Below, in pieces: positions 1-8,002 of a DNA stretch of 64,000 nucleotides. Source of the stretch: CAZSLC01 sp964607675 (GTDB lineage: Bacteria; Bacteroidota; Bacteroidia; Bacteroidales; UBA932); contig CAZSLC010000001.1 in NCBI GenBank assembly GCA_964607675.1, positions 1 to 64,000 on the forward strand. The letters are read 5' to 3'. The position numbers were made by a program, and so were the translations under genes. Under the pieces are notes generated by a model. That model did not search any database. It was not told the DNA's origin and saw nothing but the letters and a program-made list of their open reading frames with translations. Each line of letters starts with the position of its first letter. Position 1 is the first letter of the stretch.

Positions 1-353
1 TAAGTCTATATGCAGATGAATTTCATCTTAGAAATGCATTAATGAATCTCTTAGATAATGCAGTGAAATATTCAGGAGAGTCACCTGAAATTAAGATTAC
101 TGCTTCCGAGAGTGCAATTGTCATTGAGGATAATGGTCCAGGAATACCCCCTTCGCATAGGCATAGAGTCTTCGAAAAATACTATCGTATTTCAACAGGA
201 GATCGTCATGATGTGAAAGGATTTGGCATAGGACTATATTATGTATTATTAGTAGTGAAGAGGCATGGATGGTCTATTTCGGTCTCCTCTTCCTATTGTG
301 ATGGTGCAAAATTTACAATATCGATTATTAAAAATACCTCTTATGAAACGTGA
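1..353 (+). CDS. Sensor histidine kinase, C-terminal end (partial)
   Basis: Open from the left edge (frame of base 3) to the TGA at 351-353, so only about 116 C-terminal residues are seen. They form the ATP-binding HATPase_c domain: an N-box (LRNALMNLLDNAVKYS), a G1 box (IEDNGPGIP) and a G2 region (KGFGIGLYYV). The dimerisation, phospho-acceptor and sensor parts lie outside the window. The stop overlaps the start of the following response regulator by 11 bp, so the two are translationally coupled and presumably form one two-component system. The signal sensed cannot be inferred from this fragment. Confidence 0.93.
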   Translation, partial: SLYADEFHLRNALMNLLDNAVKYSGESPEIKITASESAIVIEDNGPGIPPSHRHRVFEKYYRISTGDRHDVKGFGIGLYYVLLVVKRHGWSISVSSSYCDGAKFTISIIKNTSYET

Positions 354-1041
354 TATAAAACTGTTACTTGTAGAAGATGAGTGTACCCTTGCTGGAATTA
401 TTAAAGACACACTCTCAGAGAAGGGGTTTGAAGTATTTTTGGCATATAATGGAAGGGCTGGTATAGAACAGGCGGAAAAGAATCTTCCAGATATTATTAT
501 TTCAGATATAATGATGCCTAAGATGGATGGGTTCTCATTTGTTAAGGAGTTGAAACATCGCACTGCCCTTAAAGAGATTCCCGTTATTTTTCTCTCAGCA
601 AGGTCCCAGGTGGAAGATGTGGTAGAGGGGTTTGAAATTGGAGCTGATGACTATTTGAAAAAGCCCTTTGCCATGGGGGAACTTATCGTTAGGGTAAGGT
701 CACTGCTACGGCGTCGCCTTGGAGAAATCGATTCGAAGAATGATGAGGTAACAGTTTATAAAATAGGAAAATACACCTTCGATGTGGCGAGGCAATCTTT
801 ATCATTTGATACTTCAAGACTCCTCTCAGCGAGAGAATCGGAGGTCTTGCTCCATCTGTGCAGAAAAAAAGGGGAGGTAGTCTCTAATCATGAAATGCTG
901 CTTGAAATATGGGGCTCGGATACATATTTTAATACAAGGAGCTTAAATGTTTTTATTACTAAACTCAGATCGCACCTAAGCAGTGATGCTGAAGTAACAA
1001 TCAAAAATGTGAGGGGGGTTGGGTATATTCTACAATATTGA
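343..1041 (+). CDS. OmpR-family response regulator
   Basis: A 232-residue regulator with an N-terminal receiver domain (acidic pair E11-D12, phospho-acceptor D55 in the ISDIMMPKMDG motif) and a C-terminal OmpR/PhoB winged helix ending in VRGVGYIL. An upstream in-frame ATG at 265 would add 26 residues lying inside the kinase gene. The ATG at 343 is preferred because the receiver fold begins directly after it (MKRDIKLLLVEDE). It overlaps the kinase stop by 11 bp. Its stop abuts the stop of the convergent aminopeptidase gene with no base between. Target genes are unknown. Confidence 0.93.
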   Translation: MKRDIKLLLVEDECTLAGIIKDTLSEKGFEVFLAYNGRAGIEQAEKNLPDIIISDIMMPKMDGFSFVKELKHRTALKEIPVIFLSARSQVEDVVEGFEIGADDYLKKPFAMGELIVRVRSLLRRRLGEIDSKNDEVTVYKIGKYTFDVARQSLSFDTSRLLSARESEVLLHLCRKKGEVVSNHEMLLEIWGSDTYFNTRSLNVFITKLRSHLSSDAEVTIKNVRGVGYILQY

Positions 1042-2502
1042 TCACTTTAAGTTCATCTTATTTGAGAAAAGTTCTGTTATGACAGTTGTCGCTTTATCCA
1101 TTATGTCATACTGAATGAGATCAAGGACATCGCCTGGATGGTGGTAAGGTGTTGAATAATCTGCTCCGAATGTGTAGATGCTGAGGGTAGGGACTCCTGC
1201 CATAAAGAAAATTGCTTCGTCAGAACGTGGTCTGGAAAGAACCTCATTCTCATCAAGGCCCAATTTTAATGGAAGTTTGAGAGTTTCTTCATTTGCTTTA
1301 GCAACCAATTCATTAAGATAAGATGTCTTTTCTGCAGTCCAACAAGAGAGCCCAGTCCCTTTTCCTAAGCCATCTAAGTTTAAGAAGAATTTTATTTTAT
1401 CAAGGGGAATAGGGGGGTTCTTCACAAATTCGATGGAGCCGTAGAGCCCTATCTCTTCTGCTCCAAAAAGGATGAAAACAACGGAGTATTTTGGAGCTTG
1501 TTGTGTTTTGTCTGATAGAGCATTTGCTACAGCCATGACTACTGCTGAGCCTGATGCATTGTCTAATGCCCCTGGACAAATGGTCGGAATCATTCCTACA
1601 TGGTCAAGGTGGGCCCCTATAACCAAATATTGATCTGAAAGTTCAGGATCGCTTCCTTTGATGTATCCAACTACATTTGATGTTTTTGCATTTGGGTAAT
1701 TGGTGGTATTGGCTTTGATAGAGGCCTTTTTCCCTGTGTTAAAAGATGCAGGTCTCATAGTTTGAGAGATCTCTTTTAAAAGTTCATTATGTGTTTTTGT
1801 ATTTCCCTCAAATATGTCATCAATCACCATATTACTCACATATACAGTCAATAGACCTTTGTTCCACTTTGAGTTGCCATTTGCAATATTAGATGCATAT
1901 ATGACACCTGCGGCTCCATGATCTGATGCATTTCTCATTTTATATGAATGGTATTGATAGGGAATCCATTTTTTCTTCAACTCTTTATCATCACCTTTGT
2001 AGGGAATATTTAAATCTATTACAACAATTTTACCATTGACATCAATTCCAGCATAATCGTCATATCCTAATTCAGGTGCACTTACTCCATGTCCTACATA
2101 TACTATTTCTCTCTCCAATATCTCTCCACTGTCAGACGTTCCACCAGGCATGAAATTGTCGGGATAATCGTACTCATTGTACTCAGCTGTATTGTTATTT
2201 TTATATAATTTAAAATAACCAACTTCGTTAATTTGAGTATATTCTACCTCGAATTGCTGGAGATATCCCCTCTTATTTCCATTCATGTCTCCCAAAGGCT
2301 TGATGTCCCATTCTTTAAATTTAGAGGCTGTATATAGTGCTGCTTTGTCATACCCAATGTCTCCAGATTGCCTTCCTCTGCATTCATCTGAACAGAGATA
2401 TTCCATTGTTTCTTCAATGACAACTCTGCTTGTGGGGCGTTCATTGGAGCAACAAGATGTAAGAGAGACGATTAAAATAATTATTGTAAAAAATGATTTC
2501 AT
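1042..2502 (-). CDS. M28-family zinc aminopeptidase, lipoprotein with PA-type insert
   Basis: A 486-residue protein beginning with a lipoprotein signal (hydrophobic run ending LTSCCSN), so probably anchored in an envelope membrane. The C-terminal half carries the M28 di-zinc motifs in order: GAHLDHVG, GALDNASGSAV, FGAEEIGLYGS, NLDGLGKG and YHHPGD. The preceding region (about residues 125-260) is consistent with a protease-associated insert, as in M28 enzymes with PA domains. It probably trims amino acids from the N-termini of peptides outside the cytoplasm. The gene diverges from ruvC across a 141-bp gap and converges on the response regulator. Confidence 0.9.
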   Translation of the reverse strand: MKSFFTIIILIVSLTSCCSNERPTSRVVIEETMEYLCSDECRGRQSGDIGYDKAALYTASKFKEWDIKPLGDMNGNKRGYLQQFEVEYTQINEVGYFKLYKNNNTAEYNEYDYPDNFMPGGTSDSGEILEREIVYVGHGVSAPELGYDDYAGIDVNGKIVVIDLNIPYKGDDKELKKKWIPYQYHSYKMRNASDHGAAGVIYASNIANGNSKWNKGLLTVYVSNMVIDDIFEGNTKTHNELLKEISQTMRPASFNTGKKASIKANTTNYPNAKTSNVVGYIKGSDPELSDQYLVIGAHLDHVGMIPTICPGALDNASGSAVVMAVANALSDKTQQAPKYSVVFILFGAEEIGLYGSIEFVKNPPIPLDKIKFFLNLDGLGKGTGLSCWTAEKTSYLNELVAKANEETLKLPLKLGLDENEVLSRPRSDEAIFFMAGVPTLSIYTFGADYSTPYHHPGDVLDLIQYDIMDKATTVITELFSNKMNLK

Positions 2503-2583
2503 GAAAAAATATATTTAGTTACACGTATGGGATATTGTTTATCAATAGTAAAATTAATCACTATTTTAATACTAACAATCATA

Positions 2584-2618
2584 TTTGCTCTAAAAACGAC
2601 TTTTAATCACTACTTTTG
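2584..2618 (+). promoter_or_regulatory. Probable promoter of ruvC
   Basis: A Bacteroidota-type -7 element, TACTTTTG, lies at 2611-2618, with a TTTG at 2584-2587 as candidate -33 element. The spacer is 23 bp, longer than the usual 19-21, so the -33 assignment is tentative. Transcription would begin near 2623, about 20 bases before the ruvC ATG at 2644. Confidence 0.4.
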
Positions 2619-2643
2619 TTCAAATAATAGTATTTAGAATAAG

Positions 2644-3201
2644 ATGAAAGAGCAAAGGGTAATTATGGGGATAGACCCAGGAACAAATATCTTGGGATTC
2701 GGAGTTATCCTTATAGATAAGAAAAAGACTCATCTTATTGATATGGGGGTTATAGACCTAAGAAAAATGGGAGATCATTTTTCCAAATTGAATATCATTT
2801 TGAGTGAGGTAGGGGAGTTGATAGATCGTTACAAACCTGATGATTTTGCAGTAGAGGCCCCTTTTTATGGAAAGAATCCGCAGGTGATGCTCAAATTGGG
2901 AAGGGCTCAGGGAGCGGCACTCTCAGCAGCATTTTGTCGCTCTGTGCCTGTATATGAATATGCTCCAAGGAAGGTCAAAATTGCTATTACTGGCAATGGT
3001 GCTGCCTCCAAGGAGCAAGTTTCATTGATGCTTCAAAAAACTCTCGGTACAACCTTCGATTCAAAATGGCTTGATGCCTCCGATGCAGTCGCAATTGCAC
3101 TATGCCATTTTTATCAATTGAATAACCCGTTGGCAGATTTACAGACCTCTGCCTCTTGGGAAGATTATTTAAAGGCTCATCCAGAAAAGTTGAAAATATA
3201 A
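2644..3201 (+). CDS. ruvC: Crossover junction endodeoxyribonuclease RuvC
   Basis: A 185-residue Holliday-junction resolvase. The RNase H-like core shows the four acidic catalytic residues: D11 in MGIDPGTN, E71 in VEAPFYGKN, and D144/D147 in KWLDASDAVAIALCH. The AAALS-type helix and the PRKVKIAITGNG loop are also typical of the family. RuvC cuts Holliday junctions with RuvAB in recombinational repair. The length matches bacterial RuvC, with a slightly extended C-terminus. It is monocistronic here: ruvA and ruvB are not in the window. Its TAA abuts the TTA (stop) of the convergent lipoprotein gene. Confidence 0.97.
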   Translation: MKEQRVIMGIDPGTNILGFGVILIDKKKTHLIDMGVIDLRKMGDHFSKLNIILSEVGELIDRYKPDDFAVEAPFYGKNPQVMLKLGRAQGAALSAAFCRSVPVYEYAPRKVKIAITGNGAASKEQVSLMLQKTLGTTFDSKWLDASDAVAIALCHFYQLNNPLADLQTSASWEDYLKAHPEKLKI

Positions 3202-3573
3202 TTAGTTGGGGTAACTGAATTTGGCTAATACTTTTGAACTTTCGTGATTACTATCGTCGAGTGAAAATACGAAAGAGGTAGAGGAGTGTAGTCCAAGGGC
3301 GTCAATCTCACTTTTTGATACTTTTGATAATAAAGGATTAAAGATTGCAAGTGCCTTTTCTTCACATTCTTTTGATGAAGACCCAGAGGTCGTAATTGAT
3401 TTTGGGAACCCTTTTGTCACGAAGAAATAATTAGTTACTTGTGTCATATCACTTAATGGTCCCTTTGAATTATATTGACTGATTCCAATTTCAAAGATCT
3501 CTTCAATGTGGATATTGTTTTTACAAGAACAAATGGCGAAAAATACGACTAATAATAAAAGAACTCTTTTCAT
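3202..3573 (-). CDS. Small hypothetical lipoprotein
   Basis: A 123-residue protein with a hydrophobic N-terminus and a lipobox-like AICSCKNN, so likely a lipoprotein. The rest is a soluble domain of about 100 residues rich in Ser, with a pair of cysteines only in the signal region and one further Cys near residue 70. I do not recognise the family. It lies 38 bp downstream of the DUF4252/ECF-sigma gene set on the same strand, so it may be the last member of that operon. It converges on ruvC with directly adjoining stop codons. Confidence 0.7.
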   Translation of the reverse strand: MKRVLLLLVVFFAICSCKNNIHIEEIFEIGISQYNSKGPLSDMTQVTNYFFVTKGFPKSITTSGSSSKECEEKALAIFNPLLSKVSKSEIDALGLHSSTSFVFSLDDSNHESSKVLAKFSYPN

Positions 3574-3611
3574 AATAAATTAATTTTCGCAAATGTAGTG
3601 ATAATTATAGA

Positions 3612-4109
3612 TTACTCATGCTCTTTGCACAGTTTTTTAATGTCCTCATCCGTAATATTGTTTCCTTTGAAGAATATCAAAGCTATGTCATCTTTCCCAT
3701 TTGCTACCATAATGATATTAGAATAAGACCCTTTCTCCTTTCCTTTCTTAATTAGAATATCAACACCATCTTTACCACCTTCACGCACCTTCATAAGGGT
3801 CTCGTACCCTGATTTATTTAGCTTGTTGATATCCGATTTAAATTCGGAAAATATTTTGGATTTACTTGATTCTATTGATAGTATGTACAACCCTGTGAGC
3901 TTCTTTGCTATCCCTGAAATATTTACATTATTAATATCGGTTTCAGCCATATTCATCCCCAATGAGAGCATCGTTTCAGAGATGTAAACGCTCGTGATAT
4001 CCTCTTTTTCTGAATATTTTTTATAGAGCTCATCTATGTCTGTCTGTGCAAATAAGTTAGTAGATATCATTGTGCACAAAAGTGTAATAAGTGTATATAT
4101 AGATTTCAT
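3612..4109 (-). CDS. DUF4252-family exported protein
   Basis: A 165-residue protein with a cleavable-looking signal peptide (ending TNLFAQ) followed by a domain resembling the DUF4252 family of Bacteroidota. Typical features are an early 'Y..K...I..VYIS..ML' helix, a stretch around GLYIL, and a C-terminal 'IIMVANGKDDIALIFFKGNI' strand region. The function of DUF4252 proteins is not known; they recur beside ECF sigma factors. Here it is the fourth gene of a DUF4252 / sigma / anti-sigma / DUF4252 run, 8 bp after the anti-sigma-like gene. It is probably exported and co-expressed with the stress module. Confidence 0.82.
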   Translation of the reverse strand: MKSIYTLITLLCTMISTNLFAQTDIDELYKKYSEKEDITSVYISETMLSLGMNMAETDINNVNISGIAKKLTGLYILSIESSKSKIFSEFKSDINKLNKSGYETLMKVREGGKDGVDILIKKGKEKGSYSNIIMVANGKDDIALIFFKGNNITDEDIKKLCKEHE

Positions 4110-4117
4110 TGTTATTG

Positions 4118-4609
4118 TTATTTTAATATTATTGATTTATTTATTATCCTGTTGGTTTTATTTTCTATTTTATAATATGTATTTTTCCCGTCATTGATCC
4201 CTTTTTTCATTGAGTCAGATAGTAGCTCTAACGCTTTATTCATCTCGTTATAGGCTAATGATGGATCGGTGAAACTATCTTTAGGTGTGTCATATCCAGA
4301 TGTCAATGTAAAGACTATTATTATGATGGCAGCTACAGATGCTATTGCAGCTGAGAGAGAAAAAAGATAAAATTTGTTTTTAGACTTTTTATCGATAATC
4401 GTATTGAGTTCATCTTCTAAATTGTCTGGGATTGATATTTTCTGATTTTTAAGGTTGCATATTCCACAAAATATCTCTTTGTATTCATTGAATTGAGGGT
4501 CGATGTCATCGCTGCTGAAGTATTGGAACAACTCCTTGTCTTGCTCTATAGTGCTTTCTCCATTAAAATAGAGCTCTATAATATTATTTATGTATTCGTT
4601 ATTTGTCAT
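4118..4609 (-). CDS. Anti-sigma-factor-like single-pass membrane protein
   Basis: A 163-residue protein with a cytoplasmic N-terminal part of about 80 residues (pattern YFNGEST..QDKELFQYFSSD, common in membrane-bound anti-sigma-type proteins of Bacteroidota), one transmembrane segment near residues 82-104, and a ~60-residue extracytoplasmic tail rich in Lys and Asn. It starts 5 bp after the ECF sigma stop, the normal position for a cognate anti-sigma factor. A zinc HxxxCxxC motif is not present, so it is not a ZAS-domain anti-sigma. The role is inferred from position and topology. Confidence 0.72.
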   Translation of the reverse strand: MTNNEYINNIIELYFNGESTIEQDKELFQYFSSDDIDPQFNEYKEIFCGICNLKNQKISIPDNLEDELNTIIDKKSKNKFYLFSLSAAIASVAAIIIIVFTLTSGYDTPKDSFTDPSLAYNEMNKALELLSDSMKKGINDGKNTYYKIENKTNRIINKSIILK

Positions 4610-4614
4610 ATCGC

Positions 4615-5139
4615 TTATTTGTGATAATAGTTTTTGAAATACTCTTTTATAGTGTTTCTTCCTCGTGAAAGCAAGACTCTGATATTGCCTTGAGAGAGAC
4701 CAATTGTTTTCTCAATATCTTTCATATCCATTTGTTCGATATCCCTCATTATGATTATTTGCCTTTGATTAATTGGTAGTTTGTCTATACATCTTTTCAA
4801 AATGGACATGGTTTCATCCATCTCTACCACATTGTCTGTATTACTTGTTTTTGATGCTTGTATATTTTTTAAACTCGATTCTTTTTCTTCTGTTTGGTAA
4901 ATATTGTACTCAATTTTTCTTTTTCTAATAGTGTCGATACATATATTTTGTAGAATTTTAACGCCATATCCTTTTGGATTCTCCATATCTTCTATTTGGT
5001 TTGATTTTGAGCACAATTTCACAAATAATTCCTGGACGGCATCTTTCGCATCTTCACTATTGCCGAGCATATTGTATGCAATTCGATAAAATAGTGGGTG
5101 CAATGGGATGAAAAGTGTTTTAATTTTCTCTGCTTTCAC
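4615..5139 (-). CDS. ECF-type RNA polymerase sigma factor
   Basis: A 174-residue sigma-70 family protein with region 2 (LFYRIAYNMLGNSEDAKDAVQELFVKLC) and region 4 (LPINQRQIIIMRDIEQMDMKDIEKTIGLSQGNIRVLLSRGR) and nothing else, the usual ECF layout. It would recruit core polymerase to a small set of promoters. Its start lies inside the end of the upstream DUF4252 gene (20-bp overlap), implying translational coupling. The next gene encodes a membrane protein that looks like its anti-sigma factor. Confidence 0.92.
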   Translation of the reverse strand: MKAEKIKTLFIPLHPLFYRIAYNMLGNSEDAKDAVQELFVKLCSKSNQIEDMENPKGYGVKILQNICIDTIRKRKIEYNIYQTEEKESSLKNIQASKTSNTDNVVEMDETMSILKRCIDKLPINQRQIIIMRDIEQMDMKDIEKTIGLSQGNIRVLLSRGRNTIKEYFKNYYHK

Positions 5140-5644
5140 TTTTAATATTGTTCGTGAAGTTAATTATTTCCTCGGTGGACATGTTTCCTTTAATCTTTAT
5201 CATTGATGCATCTTCTCCAGAGGTGAACATTAAAAATTCTTTGATTTTATTTTTTTCTTTTTTGATAAATATCCTCAAATCATCATCGCTGTCTTTGATC
5301 CTTGTGAGTAATTCATATCCGTTGTGGTTATCATTGGAGATATCTTTCTTGAAACTCTCCTTAACTGAGATGTGGCAACCACTTAAATCTAATATTTCAA
5401 TAGAGGAGATATTGTTGAGAAGTTTGATGGCTTGAGCAGCCTCATCATCATTGGAGGTTCCATAATTGGCTGCAATTTTACCAATTCCAATGAGAAACCT
5501 CCCTACTTTAACAGATTCAGCTCCATTCGCACTTGCATATTTAAGATATAGATTATCCCCTTTTGCTACCCCCCTTCCTTCTAAATAGAGCGGGGAGAGG
5601 AGTGTTACTATTATTAATGTTATGATAAACAATATTCGTTTCAT
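5120..5644 (-). CDS. DUF4252-family exported protein, first gene of ECF module
   Basis: A 174-residue protein with an N-terminal signal peptide (MKRILFIITLIIVTLLSP) and a DUF4252-like domain: a 'GRFLIGIGKIAANYG' helix, 'SIEILDLSGCHIS', a 'NGYELLTRIKDSDDDLRIFIKKE' region and 'EFLMFTSGEDASMIKIKGN'. It resembles the protein encoded at 3612-4109 in layout but is clearly diverged. It leads the sigma/anti-sigma run and overlaps the sigma gene by 20 bp. No molecular function is known; being exported and co-transcribed, it may be both a target and a modulator of the sigma pathway. Confidence 0.8.
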   Translation of the reverse strand: MKRILFIITLIIVTLLSPLYLEGRGVAKGDNLYLKYASANGAESVKVGRFLIGIGKIAANYGTSNDDEAAQAIKLLNNISSIEILDLSGCHISVKESFKKDISNDNHNGYELLTRIKDSDDDLRIFIKKEKNKIKEFLMFTSGEDASMIKIKGNMSTEEIINFTNNIKSESREN

Positions 5645-5728
5645 TTGGTATTTTATTAAAAGATTGATGAATGAATTTAACGCGTTTAATTATATAACGA
5701 ATATATTAATTAAATGTTACAAAAATTG

Positions 5729-5736
5729 TATTTTTG
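5729..5736 (+). promoter_or_regulatory. -7 promoter element of the Kef-type antiporter gene
   Basis: TATTTTTG matches TAnnTTTG and ends 7 bases before the ATG at 5744, implying a very short 5' leader. No good TTTG -33 element is seen at the expected distance. The element lies inside the longer reading frame that begins at 5714, which argues for the later start. Confidence 0.35.
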
Positions 5737-5743
5737 TAGTATT

Positions 5744-7990
5744 ATGCATGAGGACATTAATCTTGTTGCCGATTTGGCACTAATTTTTATTTCAGCTGGT
5801 ATTATTACGCTGATTTTTAGATGGTTGAAACAACCATTGATTTTAGGATATATACTTGCTGGATTTTTGGTGGGTCCCCATTTTGGATTATTTCCTGATG
5901 TGACGAGTGTTGATGTGGTTGAACAATGGTCTGAGATTGGTATAATTTTTCTCCTTTTTGCCCTTGGACTTGAGTTTAGCTTTAAAAAACTGATGGCTGT
6001 AGGGAGCTCCGCCCTTATTACAGCAGGCACTATTTTCCTTGGAATGTTTCTATGTGGACTCGGAATTGGCACTGCTTTGGGTTGGACTTCAATGGAGTCT
6101 GTGTTCCTTGGTGGGATGCTCTCTATGTCTTCTACTACGATCATTATAAAGGCATTTGATGATCTTGGTTTAAAGAAGCAACCTTTTACTACTGTGGTTT
6201 TTGGTACTTTGGTGGTTGAGGACCTTTTAGCAATTTTGTTGATGGTACTGCTTTCCACTTTTGCAGTAAGTCAGCATTTTGCTGGTAAGGAGATGCTGTT
6301 CAACCTCTTGAAATTGGCTTTTTTCTTGGTGCTTTGGTTTTTAGTTGGCATATATGTGATCCCTACATTGTTGAAGAAGGCGCATAAGTTTATGAACGAT
6401 GAGATGCTGCTTATCTTATCAGCTGGACTTTGTTTTGGAATGGTTGTTTTTGCCAGTTTTGCAGGGTTTTCATCGGCTTTGGGGGCTTTTATCATGGGCT
6501 CTATTTTAGCTGAAACCATAGAGAGTGAAAGGATTGAAAAATCTGTTAAAAGTATAAAAGATCTATTTGGGGCAATTTTCTTTGTCTCGGTGGGAATGAT
6601 GGTAAATCCCTCCATTATTGTACAATATTGGAAACCTGTTTTGGTGTTGGCTTTGGTAGTGATGGGTGGTATTTCAATTTTTGCTACAAGTGGGGTGTTG
6701 TTAGCTGGAAAGAATCTTAAAACTGCTGTGAGATCGGGTTTGAGTATGGCCCAAATAGGGGAGTTCGCATTTATTATTGCTGCCCTTGGAAAGTCTTTAG
6801 GTGTTATGAGAGATTTTATTTACCCTGTAATAGTGACAGTCTCTGTAATCACTACATTTACTACCCCATATTTTATTAAATTATCTGAGCCTTTTAGCAA
6901 TTGGCTCTCTGGACACCTTCCACAGAGGTGGGTTTCGAGAATTGATGCCAATTCGTCCTCTTCCAAATCAGTCACTAAACAAAGCGATTGGAAAAAACTG
7001 CTTAACATCTTTTTTATCAGAGTGGTTACTTATTCTGTGATGCTTATAGCTATTTTTCTCCTATTTAAAATATATATAACGCCATTTGTGTCATCCAAAT
7101 TTTCAATGTTAAGTGCTACATTGTTAAGTTGGATTAATGTGATTATCACTTTCTTTGCAATGTCTCCTTTTTTGTATGGACTCTCTGCTACCCCTGGTAA
7201 GATGTCCCAGCTTTTTGAGAATCTATGGAGTGTGAAACGTGCTAATCGTGGGCCCCTTATTGCTTTGATATTTTTAAAGGCCTTTGTAGCTGTCGGTTTT
7301 TGCATATCATTATTTTTTAGCTATTTCGAATTTTCTGAGTGGATGCTTCTTGCCGTTGTTGCAGGTGCTACTTTGTTCTTTGTCCTTGCCAGAAAAAATA
7401 TACACAAATTTGATTTTGTAGAGGGACGCTTTTTAGAAAATCTTAATCAAAAAGAGGAGCTTGAGAGGCAGCGTTTCCCTATATCTTCCTCTGTGAAGTC
7501 TAAATTGATAGGGCATGATATCCAACTCGAAGTTATTATTGTCTCTCCCAATTCCCTGTTTATCGGTAAACAGTTGAGAAATATTCCATTCAGAAAAGAA
7601 TATGGAGTTAATATTGTAAAAATAACAAGGGGAAATAAAACTATAAATGTGCCATCTGCCGATGAATACCTGTATCCCTATGATAGAGTTCTCACTATAG
7701 GGACCCAAGAGCAAGTGAAAAAGTTTACAGAGGTGATGGCTGCCGATGCTGCAGAGCTCCCTGCCAATGAAGCAGCTGTAGTTGAAGTTGATTCTTTTGT
7801 AATAACAGAGCAATCTTATTTAAATCAAAAATCATTGCTTAAGGCTGGTATGAGGGAATCTGGATGTATGATAATCGGAGTTGAACGGGATGGTGATTCT
7901 TTCATGAATCCAAGCCCTGAGTTTGTTTTTAAAACAGGGGATAAGGTTTGGATGATTGGGAATAAGAGTGCTTGTGAATGGTATATGTAA
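5744..7990 (+). CDS. Kef-type monovalent cation:proton antiporter (CPA2) with two TrkA-C domains
   Basis: About 748 residues from the ATG at 5744; the frame opens at 5714, but the first ten extra residues are not family-like and would precede the probable -7 element. The first ~390 residues are the CPA2 antiporter core (e.g. GYILAGFLVGPHFGLFPD, LLFALGLEFSF, SMSSTTIIIKAF, FGAIFFVSVGMMVNP). A second membrane region of about four helices (residues ~420-560) follows. The C-terminus holds two regulatory TrkA-C-like segments (around 'YPYDRVLTIGTQEQ' and 'FKTGDKVWMIGNKS'). An NAD-binding TrkA-N domain is absent. It probably exchanges K+ or Na+ for protons across the inner membrane. Confidence 0.88.
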   Translation: MHEDINLVADLALIFISAGIITLIFRWLKQPLILGYILAGFLVGPHFGLFPDVTSVDVVEQWSEIGIIFLLFALGLEFSFKKLMAVGSSALITAGTIFLGMFLCGLGIGTALGWTSMESVFLGGMLSMSSTTIIIKAFDDLGLKKQPFTTVVFGTLVVEDLLAILLMVLLSTFAVSQHFAGKEMLFNLLKLAFFLVLWFLVGIYVIPTLLKKAHKFMNDEMLLILSAGLCFGMVVFASFAGFSSALGAFIMGSILAETIESERIEKSVKSIKDLFGAIFFVSVGMMVNPSIIVQYWKPVLVLALVVMGGISIFATSGVLLAGKNLKTAVRSGLSMAQIGEFAFIIAALGKSLGVMRDFIYPVIVTVSVITTFTTPYFIKLSEPFSNWLSGHLPQRWVSRIDANSSSSKSVTKQSDWKKLLNIFFIRVVTYSVMLIAIFLLFKIYITPFVSSKFSMLSATLLSWINVIITFFAMSPFLYGLSATPGKMSQLFENLWSVKRANRGPLIALIFLKAFVAVGFCISLFFSYFEFSEWMLLAVVAGATLFFVLARKNIHKFDFVEGRFLENLNQKEELERQRFPISSSVKSKLIGHDIQLEVIIVSPNSLFIGKQLRNIPFRKEYGVNIVKITRGNKTINVPSADEYLYPYDRVLTIGTQEQVKKFTEVMAADAAELPANEAAVVEVDSFVITEQSYLNQKSLLKAGMRESGCMIIGVERDGDSFMNPSPEFVFKTGDKVWMIGNKSACEWYM

Positions 7991-8002
7991 AATACAATCT
8001 AT

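Noticed and set aside
265..342. Extended start of the OmpR-type regulator at 265
   Set aside because: The extra 26 residues lie inside the kinase gene and do not belong to a receiver fold; ATG 343 begins the domain directly.
5773..5790. TTGGCAC in the antiporter gene (also in the LOG gene near 8350 and the symporter gene near 50446) as sigma-54 -24 boxes
   Set aside because: They lie inside coding sequence, have no GC at -12, and no TGTCAA-N5-TTGACA palindrome nearby.
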